From NCBI RefSeq assembly GCF_900141985.1, contig NZ_FQZK01000021.1, forward strand, positions 31,989 through 95,988: a stretch of 64,000 bases of DNA. The letters are read 5' to 3'. Origin of the DNA: Nocardiopsis flavescens. Its GTDB lineage: Bacteria > Actinomycetota > Actinomycetes > Streptosporangiales > Streptosporangiaceae. The first letter of the stretch is position 1. The number at the start of each line of letters is the position of its first letter. The notes below the pieces were generated by a model. That model was given only the letters and a program-made list of their open reading frames with translations. It did no database searches and was not told the DNA's origin. A program made the translations under genes and the position numbers. Of this stretch, positions 7,607 to 17,122 are shown piece by piece.

Positions 7607-9142
7607 GTGGCCGAGCGCAGCGCTCTCGACCTGGACGCGCTCACGATCAGCGATCGCTTCCAGCTCTTCAACTTCACCCGCCGCGACGACCACGTCACCT
7701 ACCTGTGGATCCTGCGCGCCCTGGAGCGGCTGCGCGAGGTCCACCGGGTCCAGGCGGGCGCCGAGGACCTGGCCGCCACCCTGCGCGAACTCGCCGCCGC
7801 CCACGACGGTGTGCCCGCCCTGGACGCCGCCGACCTGCGCTACCGCCTCGACGAGCTGTACGCCGACCGGGTCGTCCACCGCTTCGACGACGCCTCCCGC
7901 GCCGGCAACCTCGCCCGCTACCGCAACCGCCAGTCCGTCTACCAGTTCAGCGAACTCGGCTACCGGGCCTACCGCGCGGTCGAGGGCGTCCTCAGCGCCC
8001 GCAGCGAGGACGTCAACCTGTCCCGCCTGGTCTTCTCCGACGTCCTGGAGGACCTGCGGGCCCTGGCCGACGCCAACCGCGCCGGCCGCGCCGAGCACGT
8101 CTACCGGCGGCTGTCGCGCCTGGACTCGGTGATGGAGGACATGGGCCGCCGCTCCGCCCAGTTCCACGTGACCCTCGGCGAGATCCTGCGCTCCACCGAC
8201 GCCTCCCCGGACACCTTCCTCAAGTACAAGAACGCCCTCCTGGTCCACATGACCGAGTTCATGGCCGAACTCGACCGCTACCAGCCCCGCCTGGAGCGTG
8301 CCGTGCGCGAGGTGGAGGAGACCGGCCTGACCACGCTGCTGGCCCGCGCCGCCGACACCGACGAGCGCCTCTTCATGGACCGGGACGAGCGCCTCGACGA
8401 CTGGCGGCGCCGCTGGTCGGCGCTGCGCGGCTGGTTCACCACCGAGGGCGGCGCCCCCGCCCGCGCCGCCGAACTCCACGCCGCCACCCGCTCGGCGACC
8501 TCCGGGGTCATCGCGCTGCTGCGCCAGCTCACCGAGGCCAGGCGCGGCGGGGTCAACCGCTCCACGCAGCTGCGCCACCTGGCGCAGTGGGTGTTCGACA
8601 CCCCCCACGACGGCGCCGCGCACGCCCTCATGGGGGCCGCCTTCAACGTCCGCTCCGCGCGCCACCTGGGCGTCGCCCACGAGGACGACGAGCAGATCTC
8701 CCCGAACGCCACCTGGTGGGACGCCCCCGGAGTGGAGGTGTCGGTGACGCTGTTCCGCAGCGGCAAGGCGCCCACCGCCGGGGTGCCCAAACCGGTGCGC
8801 CGCAACCCGAACGCCCGCGCCGAGATACGCCGCCGCCAGGTGGCCGACCGCGCCGCCGACCGCCAGGCCGCCGCCCGCTTGGCTGAGGAGGGCGCCCACG
8901 ACCGGGTCCTCGACGAGGTCGACACCCGCGTGCTGCTGCGCCTGATCACCCGCGCCCTGGAGTCGCGCGCCGTCGTCGCCGGGCTGCTGTCCTCGGCCAC
9001 CGGCACCGACGAGGGCACCCTGGTCCGCCTGGTCCCCAGCGACACCGGAAGCACCGTCCGCACCACCCGCGGCCTGCTCCACCTGCCCGGAATGCGGCTG
9101 GAGCTCGCCCCCCGCGCCCGCCTCCGTGGAGCCGCCCGATGA
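7607..9142 (+). CDS. jetA: Wadjet plasmid-defence protein JetA (DUF2397/TIGR02677)
   Basis: A 511-residue kleisin-like subunit of the Wadjet complex, an SMC-family system that recognises and cleaves small circular DNA. It opens with the family's usual N-terminal pattern (SDRFQLFNFTRRDDHVTYLWILRAL, shown here in part: RFQLFNFT then YLWILRAL) and continues with winged-helix and long helical regions (ELDRYQPRLERAVREVEE). The C-terminal part GLLHLPGMRLEL is also characteristic. The GTG at 7607 is chosen because homology begins within ten residues; the frame is open further upstream, across the repeats. The JetB start follows at 9318, and the four genes share one orientation and order A-B-C-D. Confidence 0.9.
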   Translation: MAERSALDLDALTISDRFQLFNFTRRDDHVTYLWILRALERLREVHRVQAGAEDLAATLRELAAAHDGVPALDAADLRYRLDELYADRVVHRFDDASRAGNLARYRNRQSVYQFSELGYRAYRAVEGVLSARSEDVNLSRLVFSDVLEDLRALADANRAGRAEHVYRRLSRLDSVMEDMGRRSAQFHVTLGEILRSTDASPDTFLKYKNALLVHMTEFMAELDRYQPRLERAVREVEETGLTTLLARAADTDERLFMDRDERLDDWRRRWSALRGWFTTEGGAPARAAELHAATRSATSGVIALLRQLTEARRGGVNRSTQLRHLAQWVFDTPHDGAAHALMGAAFNVRSARHLGVAHEDDEQISPNATWWDAPGVEVSVTLFRSGKAPTAGVPKPVRRNPNARAEIRRRQVADRAADRQAAARLAEEGAHDRVLDEVDTRVLLRLITRALESRAVVAGLLSSATGTDEGTLVRLVPSDTGSTVRTTRGLLHLPGMRLELAPRARLRGAAR

Positions 9143-9317
9143 ACCGCGCGCCCTCGCGTCCCCGCCACCCCGGCACCCCGGTCGTTCCCGGCGGGGCGCC
9201 ACGGGTGCCCGCCCGCGCCGTGCCGACGCCCGTGCGGCGGCCGTGTGCCGCCCGAGGTGCGGCCGTCCGCCCCGGCACACCGCCCCTCCGCGTCCCGGCA
9301 CACCCGGGGGAGGGGCC

Positions 9318-10685
9318 GTGAGCCGACGACGCCGTCCCGCGCAGCGGATCGACCCCGCCGACCTCGGCTCCTACCAGCAGGCGATGCGCCGGGTCCTCAC
9401 CTGCGACCTCATCACCCGGTCCCGTCCCCGCCCCGGTGTGCTCGCCCACGTCCTGCGCTGGGCCGACGAACTCTCCGAGGACCTGCGCGACCTGTTCGGC
9501 CACACCCTCATCGCCACCACCGAACACGTCCGCCTGGTCCGCGCCCCCGACCTCCTGGACCCCACCCAGCGCCAGGTCTTCGCCCGCGGCGGCCGACCCT
9601 TCGACCGCCGCCGCCTGGCCTACCTGTGCCTGCTGCTCGCCTCCTTCCAGCGCTCCCAGGTCGAGGTGAGCCTCGCCGACCTCATCCGCCACTTCGCCCC
9701 CTCCGCCAACTCCATCGACGGCCTGGGGTACGACCCCACCGACGGCACCCACAAGGCCGCCCTCGTGGACGTCTGCTCCTGGCTCGTCGAGCACGGCGCC
9801 CTGCACGTCTCCGACGGCTCCCTGGAGGCGTGGGCCGGCGGCACCGGCCAGGCGGACGCCCTCTTCGACATCGACCACGAGGTGTGCGAGGTGCTGTTCC
9901 GCCCCGCCCGCCCCGTCCAGCACGTCACCGGCGTCACCGGCCTGCTCGTCCACCACCCCGCCGAGCCCACCCGCGAACAGACCGCCCGCCGCGCCCGCCG
10001 CCTCCTCGCCGAGCACCCCGTCGTCCACTACGCCGACGTCACCCCCGACGTCGCCGACGCCCTGCGCACCCCCGGCGTCGCCGAGGAGGTCGCCCACCTC
10101 ACCGGCCTGACCGTCGAGCGCCGGGCCGAGGGCGTCCTGCTCGCCGACTCCGGCGGCCTGTTCACCGACCGCCCCTTCCCCGGCCGCGGCAGCGCCGTCA
10201 ACCGCACCGCCGGGCTCCTGCTGGCCAAGATCGCCGACCGCATGGAGACCGCCCGGGCGGCCCTCACCCACCTGCCGCTGCCCCCGGCCCCGGACGCCCA
10301 TGCCGACCTCGTCGCCGGCATCGACTCCGCCCTGCCCCGCGAGGGCGTCGTCGACGCCCTGGCCTGGACCGTCCCCGCCGACGCCGCCGCGGCCCCCGAA
10401 CCCGCCACCGCGCCCCTCATCGAGCAGGGCCGGCTGGAGGCCATGGTCGACGACCTGTTCGCCGAGTTCGGCGCCGCCTCCTTCACCGCCGCCTGGCAGC
10501 GCGACCCCCGCGGGCTGCTCGACGCCGCCCTCGAACTTCTCACGGACCTGCTCCTGCTGCGCCCCGTCCCCGGCGGCGTCCTCGTCCTGCCCGCCGCCCT
10601 GCGCTACCGCAACATCCAGGGCGCGCTGCCCCAGCGCCCCGACACCGGCATGCTGCCCCTGGGCCTCGAACCGGAAGGAACCTGA
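9318..10685 (+). CDS. jetB: Wadjet plasmid-defence protein JetB (DUF2398/TIGR02678)
   Basis: A 455-residue KITE-type winged-helix subunit that would bind the JetC heads together with JetA. Recognisable stretches are QQAMRRVLTCDLIT, HVLRWADELSEDLRDLFG, GRPFDRRRLAYLCLLLAS and the C-terminal DLLLLRPVPGGVLVLPAALRY. The GTG at 9318 sits behind GGGGGAGGGG and begins just before family homology. The same frame is open back to an ATG at 9126 that overlaps jetA, but the extra 64 residues are low-complexity Arg/Pro/Ala and unlike the family. Its stop overlaps the jetC start (TGATG), so translation of B and C is probably coupled. Confidence 0.88.
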   Translation: MSRRRRPAQRIDPADLGSYQQAMRRVLTCDLITRSRPRPGVLAHVLRWADELSEDLRDLFGHTLIATTEHVRLVRAPDLLDPTQRQVFARGGRPFDRRRLAYLCLLLASFQRSQVEVSLADLIRHFAPSANSIDGLGYDPTDGTHKAALVDVCSWLVEHGALHVSDGSLEAWAGGTGQADALFDIDHEVCEVLFRPARPVQHVTGVTGLLVHHPAEPTREQTARRARRLLAEHPVVHYADVTPDVADALRTPGVAEEVAHLTGLTVERRAEGVLLADSGGLFTDRPFPGRGSAVNRTAGLLLAKIADRMETARAALTHLPLPPAPDAHADLVAGIDSALPREGVVDALAWTVPADAAAAPEPATAPLIEQGRLEAMVDDLFAEFGAASFTAAWQRDPRGLLDAALELLTDLLLLRPVPGGVLVLPAALRYRNIQGALPQRPDTGMLPLGLEPEGT

Positions 10686-13600
10686 TGTCCCACGACCGCT
10701 TCAAGCCCACCCGGGCCGGGGTGATCAACCTCTGGGACTACCGCGACGAGGAGTTCACCTTCGCCGACGGCCGCCTCGTCCTGCGCGGCCACAACGGCTC
10801 CGGCAAGACCAAGGCGCTGGAGGTGCTGTTCCCGTTCATCCTGGACGGCCACACCGACCCGCGCCGCCTGGACCCCTTCAGCGGCCAGAACCGCACCATG
10901 AAGTCCAACCTGCTCTACCAGGGACAGGACGCCGAGTACGGGTTCGTGTGGACGGAGTTCGCCCGACCGGGCGAGGGTCCGCGTCCCGAGACCGTCACCC
11001 TCGTCATCGGCCTGCGCGCCCAGCAGCACCGGGACGGTGTCGCCACCTCCTTCTTCGTCACCGACAAGCGCCTGGGCGTCGACTTCGGCCTGCTGGCCAC
11101 CGACAACCGGCCCCTCACCGAGCGCCAGCTCAAGGCCGCGCTGGGCGAGGGCTCCCACCACGCCTCCGCCACCGACTACCGGGCGGCCGTCGACGCCCGC
11201 CTGTTCGGCCTGGGCGGGCGCTACGTCCAGCTCCTCGACCTGCTGCTGGCCCTGCGCCGCCCGCTGCTGGCCAAGGACCTGGACCCCGAGAAGGTCTCCG
11301 ACACCCTCACCGCCGGGCTCAGCCCCGTCGACGAGGGGCTCATCGACCAGGCCGCCCGCGACTTCGCCAACCTCTCCGCCGTCCAGCGCCGCTTCGACGA
11401 CGCCACCGCCTCCCACACCGCGGTGGAGGACTTCACCACCTCCTACACCTCCTACCTCACCGCGCACGCCCGCCACCGCTCCTCCGGCGTCGCGGCCTCC
11501 CTGGCCCGCGCCGAGGAGTACATCTCCGCCCTCGCCGGGCACGCCGCCGCGCTGGCCGAGGCCACCGCCGAGGGGGAGCGCCTGGCCGCCGAGGTCGGCC
11601 GGGTCGGCAAGGAGGCCGACGAACTGGAGGCGGTCCGCCGGGGCCTGTCCGAGAGCGAGGCGCTGCGCGACGCCCGGGCCCTGGAGGTCGAGCTGCGGCA
11701 CAGCGACGACCGGGACCGCGAACTCGCCGAGACCGCGCGCCGCCTGGACCGCCAGAAGGAGGAGGCCACCCGCCTGGGGGAGGAGGCCGACGGGGTCGCC
11801 CGGCACCTGGAACAGCGCCGCTCCGTCATCGCGGACCTGCTCGCCGAACTGGAGGAGTCCGCCGACCTCGCCGGGGTCACCGGAGACGGCGAGGGCCCCG
11901 CCGACAGCGACCCCGAGACCGCCCGCGCGCGGGCCGCCGCCCGTACCGCCGACCTCGACGAGGTCCGCGCGCACCTGTCCGACCTGCACCGGGTCGAGGC
12001 CGAACGCGGCCGCGCCGAGGCCGAGGCCGCCCGCGCCCTGACCTCCCTGACCGGGGCCGAGGAGGCGTGCGCCGGCGCCGAGTCCGAGCTGGACTCCGCC
12101 CGCACCGGCGTCGCCGAGGCGCTCGCGGACTGGTCCCGGCGCTGGGCACAGGGCCCGGGAGCGGTCTGCGACCGGGTGTCCCCGCCCGCGCTCGACACCG
12201 CCCTGGACACCTGCGGCCAGCCCGGCGCGCCCACACTCGCGGAGGTCTTCACCGACCTCACCGACCCGGCGCGCACCGACGCCATCCGCCACGAGCACCG
12301 CCTGGCCGGCGACCGCGAGCGGATCACCGGCGACCTGGCGGCCGTGCGCGCCGAACGCGCCGAGATCGCCGCCGAACGCGACGACGCCCCGCCCGCCGAC
12401 CGGGCCCGCACCGCCTCCCGCGAGGGACGGCCCGGCGCCCCGCTGTGGCGTCTGGTCCGGTTCGCCGACGGCCTGGACCCGGCCCGCGCCGCCGGGATCG
12501 AGGGCGCCCTGGACGCCGCCGGCCTGCTCACCGCCTGGGTCCACCCGGACGCCGGGGCGGCCGGAGCCGCGCTCGCCGCCGGGGACGCCGACGCCTACTT
12601 GGCCCCCGCCCCGCGCGGGAGCGCCCCCGCCGGGCCGACCCTGGCCGACGTCCTGGTCGCCGAGGAGCAGGACCACGTCCCCGCGGAGGTGATCGACCGC
12701 CTCCTCGCCTCGATCGCCCTGGCCGACGCCCCGGGCCCGGTCGACACCGTCCGGGCCGTCCCGGAGACCGCGAACACCGCCCGGGAGGTCCCGGCCGCCT
12801 ATCCCTCCGTTCTTTCCGTCCACGGCGGCGCGCCTGCGTACGGCGGGGCGCCGACCACCGCCGACGGAGTTCCCGCCGTCCCGGCCGACCCCGGCACCGG
12901 TGCCGGGGTCGCCGCCCCGGGTGCGCCCCTCGCCCCCGGAGCCGCGTCCTCCCCGCCCGCCACGCGGATCACCACCGGCGGGCACTTCTCCCTCGGTGTA
13001 CTGGTGGGGGCCGGACCCAAGCCCGCCCCCGAGTTCATCGGCGCCACCAACCGCGCCGCCCGCCGCCGCGAGCGCCTCGCCGACCTCGACGCCCGCATCG
13101 CGGCGTGCACCACCGAGCTCGCCGACCTGGAGGAGCGCCTCGCCGCCGCGGCCGACCGGGTCAAGGCGTTCGCGCTGGCCCGCACCGACCTGCCCGACAC
13201 CGCGCCCGTCGCCCGCGCCCTCAAGACGGTCGAGCACCACGCCACGCTCGTGGCCGGGGCCCGCACCGCCCGTGAGCACGCCCGCCTGCGCCTGGACTCC
13301 GCCACCGCCGACGTCGACGCCCACCGCACCCGGCTGCGCGCGGCCGCCGCCGAGCGCTCCCTGCCCACCGCCCCGGCCGACCTCGACGCGGTGGCCGCGG
13401 CCCTGGACGCGTTCCGCGCGGCCCACCGCGCCCTGCTCCAGACCCGCACCGACGTCGAGCGCGCCGAACACGACCTCGCCGAGCGCACCGCCACCATCGA
13501 GCGCCTCACCCTGGCCCACGCCGCCGACACCCGGGCCCACGAGGAGCGCGCCGCCGAGCACGCCGAGACCGTGAAGCGGCTCCAGGTCCGCCAGGAGAGC

Positions 13601-15121
13601 GTCGACGCACCCGCCCGGGAGACCATCGACCGGCTGCGGCGCACCGAGGGGGACCTCGCCCACGCCCGCTCCGTCCTCGCCGACCTGCGCCAACGCGCCA
13701 CCGCCGCCCGCGACGGCGTCGTCCGTGCCGAATCGGGGATCGAGAACGGCCGCTCCTCCCTCCTCCTCTCCCTGGAGGGCGTGTTCGAGCACTGCGCGGG
13801 CCTGGCCCCGCTCACCCGACCCGGCACCCGCACCCTGCTGGGCGTCGACGGCGACCGCGCCTGGCCCGCCCCGGCCCTGTGGCCCGGCGCCGAGGAGGCC
13901 GCCGACCGGGTGACCGCGGCGGTCACCGGCGGCACCGCCCCCGCGAAGGCCCTGCGCTCGGTCCTGCCGCCGGGCGCCGCCGACACCCTGGACGCCTTCA
14001 CCGCCGCCGTCGGCACCGCACCCGTCACCGAGTCCGCCCTCAAGACCGCGGGCACCCGCATGTCCGAGGCCCTGCGCGTGTTCACCGACGCGCTCGCCGC
14101 CACCGCCGACGGCCACCAGGTGGACCACGAGGCCGACCCGAGCGGCCTCGTGGTCGTCCACGTCAACGACGAGGCCGGGCGCAACCCCCTCCCGGCCTTC
14201 GCGCGCCTGGTCGCCGAACGCGTCGAGGAACAGGACGCCCTGCTCCGCCGCGAGGAGCGCGGCGTCCTGGAGGACGAACTCCTCTCCGCCCTCGCCCAGC
14301 AGATCCACGAGCGCGTCCGCACCGCCCGGGACCTGGTCCGCAGCATGGACTCCGACACCCGCTCGCGCCCGATGACCTCCGGCACCCGGATCGGCATCCG
14401 CTGGACCCGCGCCGACCACCTCACCGACCGCCGCCGCACCGTCGCCGACCTGCTGCGCCGCGACTCCGTCGGCCTGGGTCAGGGCGGCCTGTCCGAACTG
14501 CGCGGCCTGCTGCGCGAACTGATCCGCGAGTACCACGCCGCCCATCCCCGCGCCACCTACAAGCAGGTCCTGGCCGCGGTCCTGGACTACCGCGAGTGGT
14601 ACCGGTTCGAGCTGCGCAAGGCCGTCCCCGGCCAGGACGAGGTCCGCCTCACCAAGGCCAAGCACGAGGAGATGTCCGGCGGCGAGAAGTCCGCCGCCAT
14701 CCACCTGCCCCTGTTCGCCGCCGCCAACGCCCTGTACTCCTCCGCCCGCGCCACCTGCCCGCGCCTGATCGCCCTGGACGAGGCGTTCGCCGGCATCGAC
14801 GACCGCTACAAGCCCGAGCTGATGGGCCTCACCGTCACCTTCGACCTCGACGTGTTCATGACCGGGCACGACCTGTGGGTGCACTACGACAGCGTCCCCA
14901 TGGCCTCCCACTACGACATGCACCACGACAAGGCGTCCCACACCGTCTCCGCCATGTTCATGCTGTGGGACGGCGCCCAGGTCGTCGACGCCGACGCCGG
15001 GTTCTCCGGCAACGACGCCCTGTCCTCCCACCTGCTCGGCATCACGCCCAGCCGGTTCGTCCCGCTGGCCACCGAGGGGACCCTCCCGGTCGACCTCGCC
15101 GATACCGCCGAAGCCGACTGA
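10685..15121 (+). CDS. jetC: Wadjet SMC-like ATPase JetC (TIGR02680)
   Basis: The 1478-residue motor subunit. Walker A GHNGSGKT lies at residues 35-42. The middle is long Ala/Glu/Arg-rich coiled coil (about 260-560 and 790-1010), as in SMC/MukB proteins. The signature EMSGGEKS is near 1330 and Walker B LIALDEAFAGIDD near 1361. ATP-driven DNA loop extrusion by the dimer tests DNA topology before cleavage by JetD. Between the two coiled-coil arms, in the hinge-like region (about 684-759), there is a Pro/Ala/Gly/Thr-rich low-complexity stretch (YPSVLSVHGGAPAYGG and onward) that is probably an unstructured insert. The start overlaps the jetB stop by one base; jetD follows after 13 bases. Confidence 0.92.
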   Translation: MSHDRFKPTRAGVINLWDYRDEEFTFADGRLVLRGHNGSGKTKALEVLFPFILDGHTDPRRLDPFSGQNRTMKSNLLYQGQDAEYGFVWTEFARPGEGPRPETVTLVIGLRAQQHRDGVATSFFVTDKRLGVDFGLLATDNRPLTERQLKAALGEGSHHASATDYRAAVDARLFGLGGRYVQLLDLLLALRRPLLAKDLDPEKVSDTLTAGLSPVDEGLIDQAARDFANLSAVQRRFDDATASHTAVEDFTTSYTSYLTAHARHRSSGVAASLARAEEYISALAGHAAALAEATAEGERLAAEVGRVGKEADELEAVRRGLSESEALRDARALEVELRHSDDRDRELAETARRLDRQKEEATRLGEEADGVARHLEQRRSVIADLLAELEESADLAGVTGDGEGPADSDPETARARAAARTADLDEVRAHLSDLHRVEAERGRAEAEAARALTSLTGAEEACAGAESELDSARTGVAEALADWSRRWAQGPGAVCDRVSPPALDTALDTCGQPGAPTLAEVFTDLTDPARTDAIRHEHRLAGDRERITGDLAAVRAERAEIAAERDDAPPADRARTASREGRPGAPLWRLVRFADGLDPARAAGIEGALDAAGLLTAWVHPDAGAAGAALAAGDADAYLAPAPRGSAPAGPTLADVLVAEEQDHVPAEVIDRLLASIALADAPGPVDTVRAVPETANTAREVPAAYPSVLSVHGGAPAYGGAPTTADGVPAVPADPGTGAGVAAPGAPLAPGAASSPPATRITTGGHFSLGVLVGAGPKPAPEFIGATNRAARRRERLADLDARIAACTTELADLEERLAAAADRVKAFALARTDLPDTAPVARALKTVEHHATLVAGARTAREHARLRLDSATADVDAHRTRLRAAAAERSLPTAPADLDAVAAALDAFRAAHRALLQTRTDVERAEHDLAERTATIERLTLAHAADTRAHEERAAEHAETVKRLQVRQESVDAPARETIDRLRRTEGDLAHARSVLADLRQRATAARDGVVRAESGIENGRSSLLLSLEGVFEHCAGLAPLTRPGTRTLLGVDGDRAWPAPALWPGAEEAADRVTAAVTGGTAPAKALRSVLPPGAADTLDAFTAAVGTAPVTESALKTAGTRMSEALRVFTDALAATADGHQVDHEADPSGLVVVHVNDEAGRNPLPAFARLVAERVEEQDALLRREERGVLEDELLSALAQQIHERVRTARDLVRSMDSDTRSRPMTSGTRIGIRWTRADHLTDRRRTVADLLRRDSVGLGQGGLSELRGLLRELIREYHAAHPRATYKQVLAAVLDYREWYRFELRKAVPGQDEVRLTKAKHEEMSGGEKSAAIHLPLFAAANALYSSARATCPRLIALDEAFAGIDDRYKPELMGLTVTFDLDVFMTGHDLWVHYDSVPMASHYDMHHDKASHTVSAMFMLWDGAQVVDADAGFSGNDALSSHLLGITPSRFVPLATEGTLPVDLADTAEAD

Positions 15122-15134
15122 CCCGGGAGGCCCC

Positions 15135-16409
15135 GTGCCCGAGCATCCGCTGAACCGTCCCGCCTACGCCCGCCTGCTGGCCTCCGCCCGGCGGGTCGTG
15201 GAACTCCATAACGGCGAGGTCGAGGGCGGCGCCAGTGTGCCCGGCCCCACCGAGGCCGAGCGCAACGCGATCCAGGGCCTGCTCGGCACCGCCTACTCCC
15301 CGGGCGCGCGCACCCTCCGCGTACCCCTGGCGAAACTCGACGCCGCCCTGCGCCGCTCCCGCAACGAAGGGCTCGTGGACGTGCTGGAGGCCGTTGGGCC
15401 GCCCCTGCGCCGACGCCGCGACGAGGAGCGGGAGAGGGAGAGGCTCCGCGAGGAGGTCCTCGCCCCCGCCCTGAACAGCCCGCTGACCGCCCACGACTGG
15501 TACCGCGACTGGCTGGGGCGGACCGCCAAGGGCACCGTCACGTGGCTCACCAACGAAAAGAAGACCCAACGCCTGGCCCGGGCCGTGCGCATCCTGGAAC
15601 ACGTCACCGCCGACGACCCACCGCGCCTGACCCGCCAGGACCTGGCAGCCCGGACCGCCGGGGACACCAAGGCCCTGGAGCCCCGGACCCCGCTCGCCAC
15701 CCTCGTCCTGGGGGCGCTGGCCGAACGCACCGGCCTGCCCCGGTCCGACAGTGCCGAGGCCGCCCGCGCCCTCTGGGAGGCCCACGGCGTCATCAACGAC
15801 GACCTGTCCAGCCGGGTCCTGGTCCTGGGCCTGCCCGCCGCCGGGGCCGGACTGGGGGAGTGGCTCACCGGCGCCGCCGCGCTCGGTGTCCCGTTCCAGG
15901 TCACTCTCCACCAGCTCGTCACCTTGCCGATCACGGTGACCGCCCCGGTCGTGTCCGTCTGCGAGAACCCCGCGGTCCTGCGCACCGCCGCCGAACGGCT
16001 CGGCGCGGCCTGCCCCCCGCTGCTGTGCACCGAGGGCTGGCCCGCCGCGGCCTTCCACCGCCTGGCCTCCGCGATCCGTGCGAACGGGGGGCGGCTCCGC
16101 TACCACGGCGACTTCGACGCCGCCGGGGTGGCGATGACGCGGTACGCGATCGCCCGCCACGCGGCCGAACCCTGGCGCATGACCGCCGCCGACTACACGT
16201 CCCGCGTCGACGATTCCTTCCCGGAGCTGTCCGGGGCCGCCGCCCTCGGACCCACCCCCTGGGACCCCGGACTCGCCGAGGCCATGGCCCGGCACGGGCG
16301 CGCCGTCCACGAGGAGTCCGTGATCGACGACCTGCTGCGAGACCTGGCGGGCGGCCCGGTCCCGGTTTTGCCCGGTCCGGAGGATGCGCGGCCGTCCGGC
16401 CGGGCATGA
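15135..16409 (+). CDS. jetD: Wadjet nuclease JetD (DUF3323/DUF2399, TIGR02679)
   Basis: A 424-residue endonuclease subunit that cuts the extruded circular DNA. The N-terminal half matches the DUF3323 region (PTEAERNAIQGLLG, WLTNEKKTQRLARA). The C-terminal half is a Toprim-like fold related to topoisomerase VI subunit A: a conserved glutamate in VSVCENPAVL, then YHGDFDAAGVAM (around residue 325) with the metal-binding D-x-D, then WRMTAADY. The start is GTG at 15135 with GGGAGG upstream. All expected catalytic residues appear to be present, so the operon looks intact. A degraded second copy of this C-terminal segment is present at 26.75-26.97 kb. Confidence 0.9.
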   Translation: MPEHPLNRPAYARLLASARRVVELHNGEVEGGASVPGPTEAERNAIQGLLGTAYSPGARTLRVPLAKLDAALRRSRNEGLVDVLEAVGPPLRRRRDEERERERLREEVLAPALNSPLTAHDWYRDWLGRTAKGTVTWLTNEKKTQRLARAVRILEHVTADDPPRLTRQDLAARTAGDTKALEPRTPLATLVLGALAERTGLPRSDSAEAARALWEAHGVINDDLSSRVLVLGLPAAGAGLGEWLTGAAALGVPFQVTLHQLVTLPITVTAPVVSVCENPAVLRTAAERLGAACPPLLCTEGWPAAAFHRLASAIRANGGRLRYHGDFDAAGVAMTRYAIARHAAEPWRMTAADYTSRVDDSFPELSGAAALGPTPWDPGLAEAMARHGRAVHEESVIDDLLRDLAGGPVPVLPGPEDARPSGRA

Positions 16410-16440
16410 CTCCCTGAGCGCGAAGCACAGGGAGGGCGGC

Positions 16441-17019
16441 ATGGACGGCAACCCACCTCCGCAGGAGGACTCCGGGCGCGGGCCCCGCTGGGCACCGCCT
16501 CCGCCCGTGCCGCCCTCGGCCCCCGGCCCGGGCTGGAGCATCCCGCCCCAGGGCGGCCCCCGCGTCCCGCCGCGGCCGGCGGGGTCCGCCCCGGCACCGG
16601 ACCCGTACCGGCGGCCCGCCCGGGGCGTCTCCCCGTGGCTCACCCTCGCCGTCGGCCTGTTGGCCGGAGCCCTCCTGGGAGCGGTCGCCACCCTGCTGCT
16701 CACCTCGGTCGACCTGCGCGGGCGCCCCTTCGACACCGCCCTGGAGACCTGCGGCCTCACCGACCACCCCTCGGCCGAGGTCGGCGACGAGGGCCGCTCG
16801 GTGTTCCTCCAGCACCGGGGGGCCACCGACACCGCGGGTCTGGGCGACGACGAGCTCGACTGCGTCCTCCGGGAACTCGGCGCCCCCGACAGCCTGTTCG
16901 TCGAGATGGGCCAGACCCGTGCCCTGGACGGACGCCGGAGCCTGGAATGGGACGGCATCGAGGCGACCTGGAGCTTCCACCCCGACGACGGAATCGACAC
17001 CCAGCTGGTCGCCCGTTGA
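16441..17019 (+). CDS. proline-rich single-pass membrane protein
   Basis: A 192-residue protein of unknown function. Residues about 1-60 are Pro/Gly-rich and would be cytoplasmic. One transmembrane helix follows (WLTLAVGLLAGALLGAVATLLL, about 62-83; 20 or so residues), then an extracytoplasmic domain with two cysteines (LETCGLTD and LDCVLREL) that could pair. The ATG at 16441 has GGGAGGGCGG upstream. It begins 31 bases after jetD on the same strand, so it might be read through from the Wadjet operon, but such Pro-rich membrane proteins are common in actinomycetes and no link to defence is known. Confidence 0.75.
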   Translation: MDGNPPPQEDSGRGPRWAPPPPVPPSAPGPGWSIPPQGGPRVPPRPAGSAPAPDPYRRPARGVSPWLTLAVGLLAGALLGAVATLLLTSVDLRGRPFDTALETCGLTDHPSAEVGDEGRSVFLQHRGATDTAGLGDDELDCVLRELGAPDSLFVEMGQTRALDGRRSLEWDGIEATWSFHPDDGIDTQLVAR

Positions 17020-17122
17020 GGCACGGGGTCTACCCTGGCCGGGCGGTGTCGACCCCGCGGGGCGGCAACCGCCCGGGCCGGACGTCCCGCCCGCCCCGGG
17101 GAACTCCACGGGAAAGCCACGC

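Noticed and set aside
7193..9301. N-terminal extension of the ABC-F frame through the jetA coding sequence
   Set aside because: The conserved protein starts at GTG 7192; the upstream part is a shadow of jetA.
10604..15031. A minus-strand open frame of 1475 codons opposite jetC
   Set aside because: Shadow frame caused by high GC3; composition is Gly/Val/Gln-rich with no domain, while jetC itself has clear ATPase motifs.
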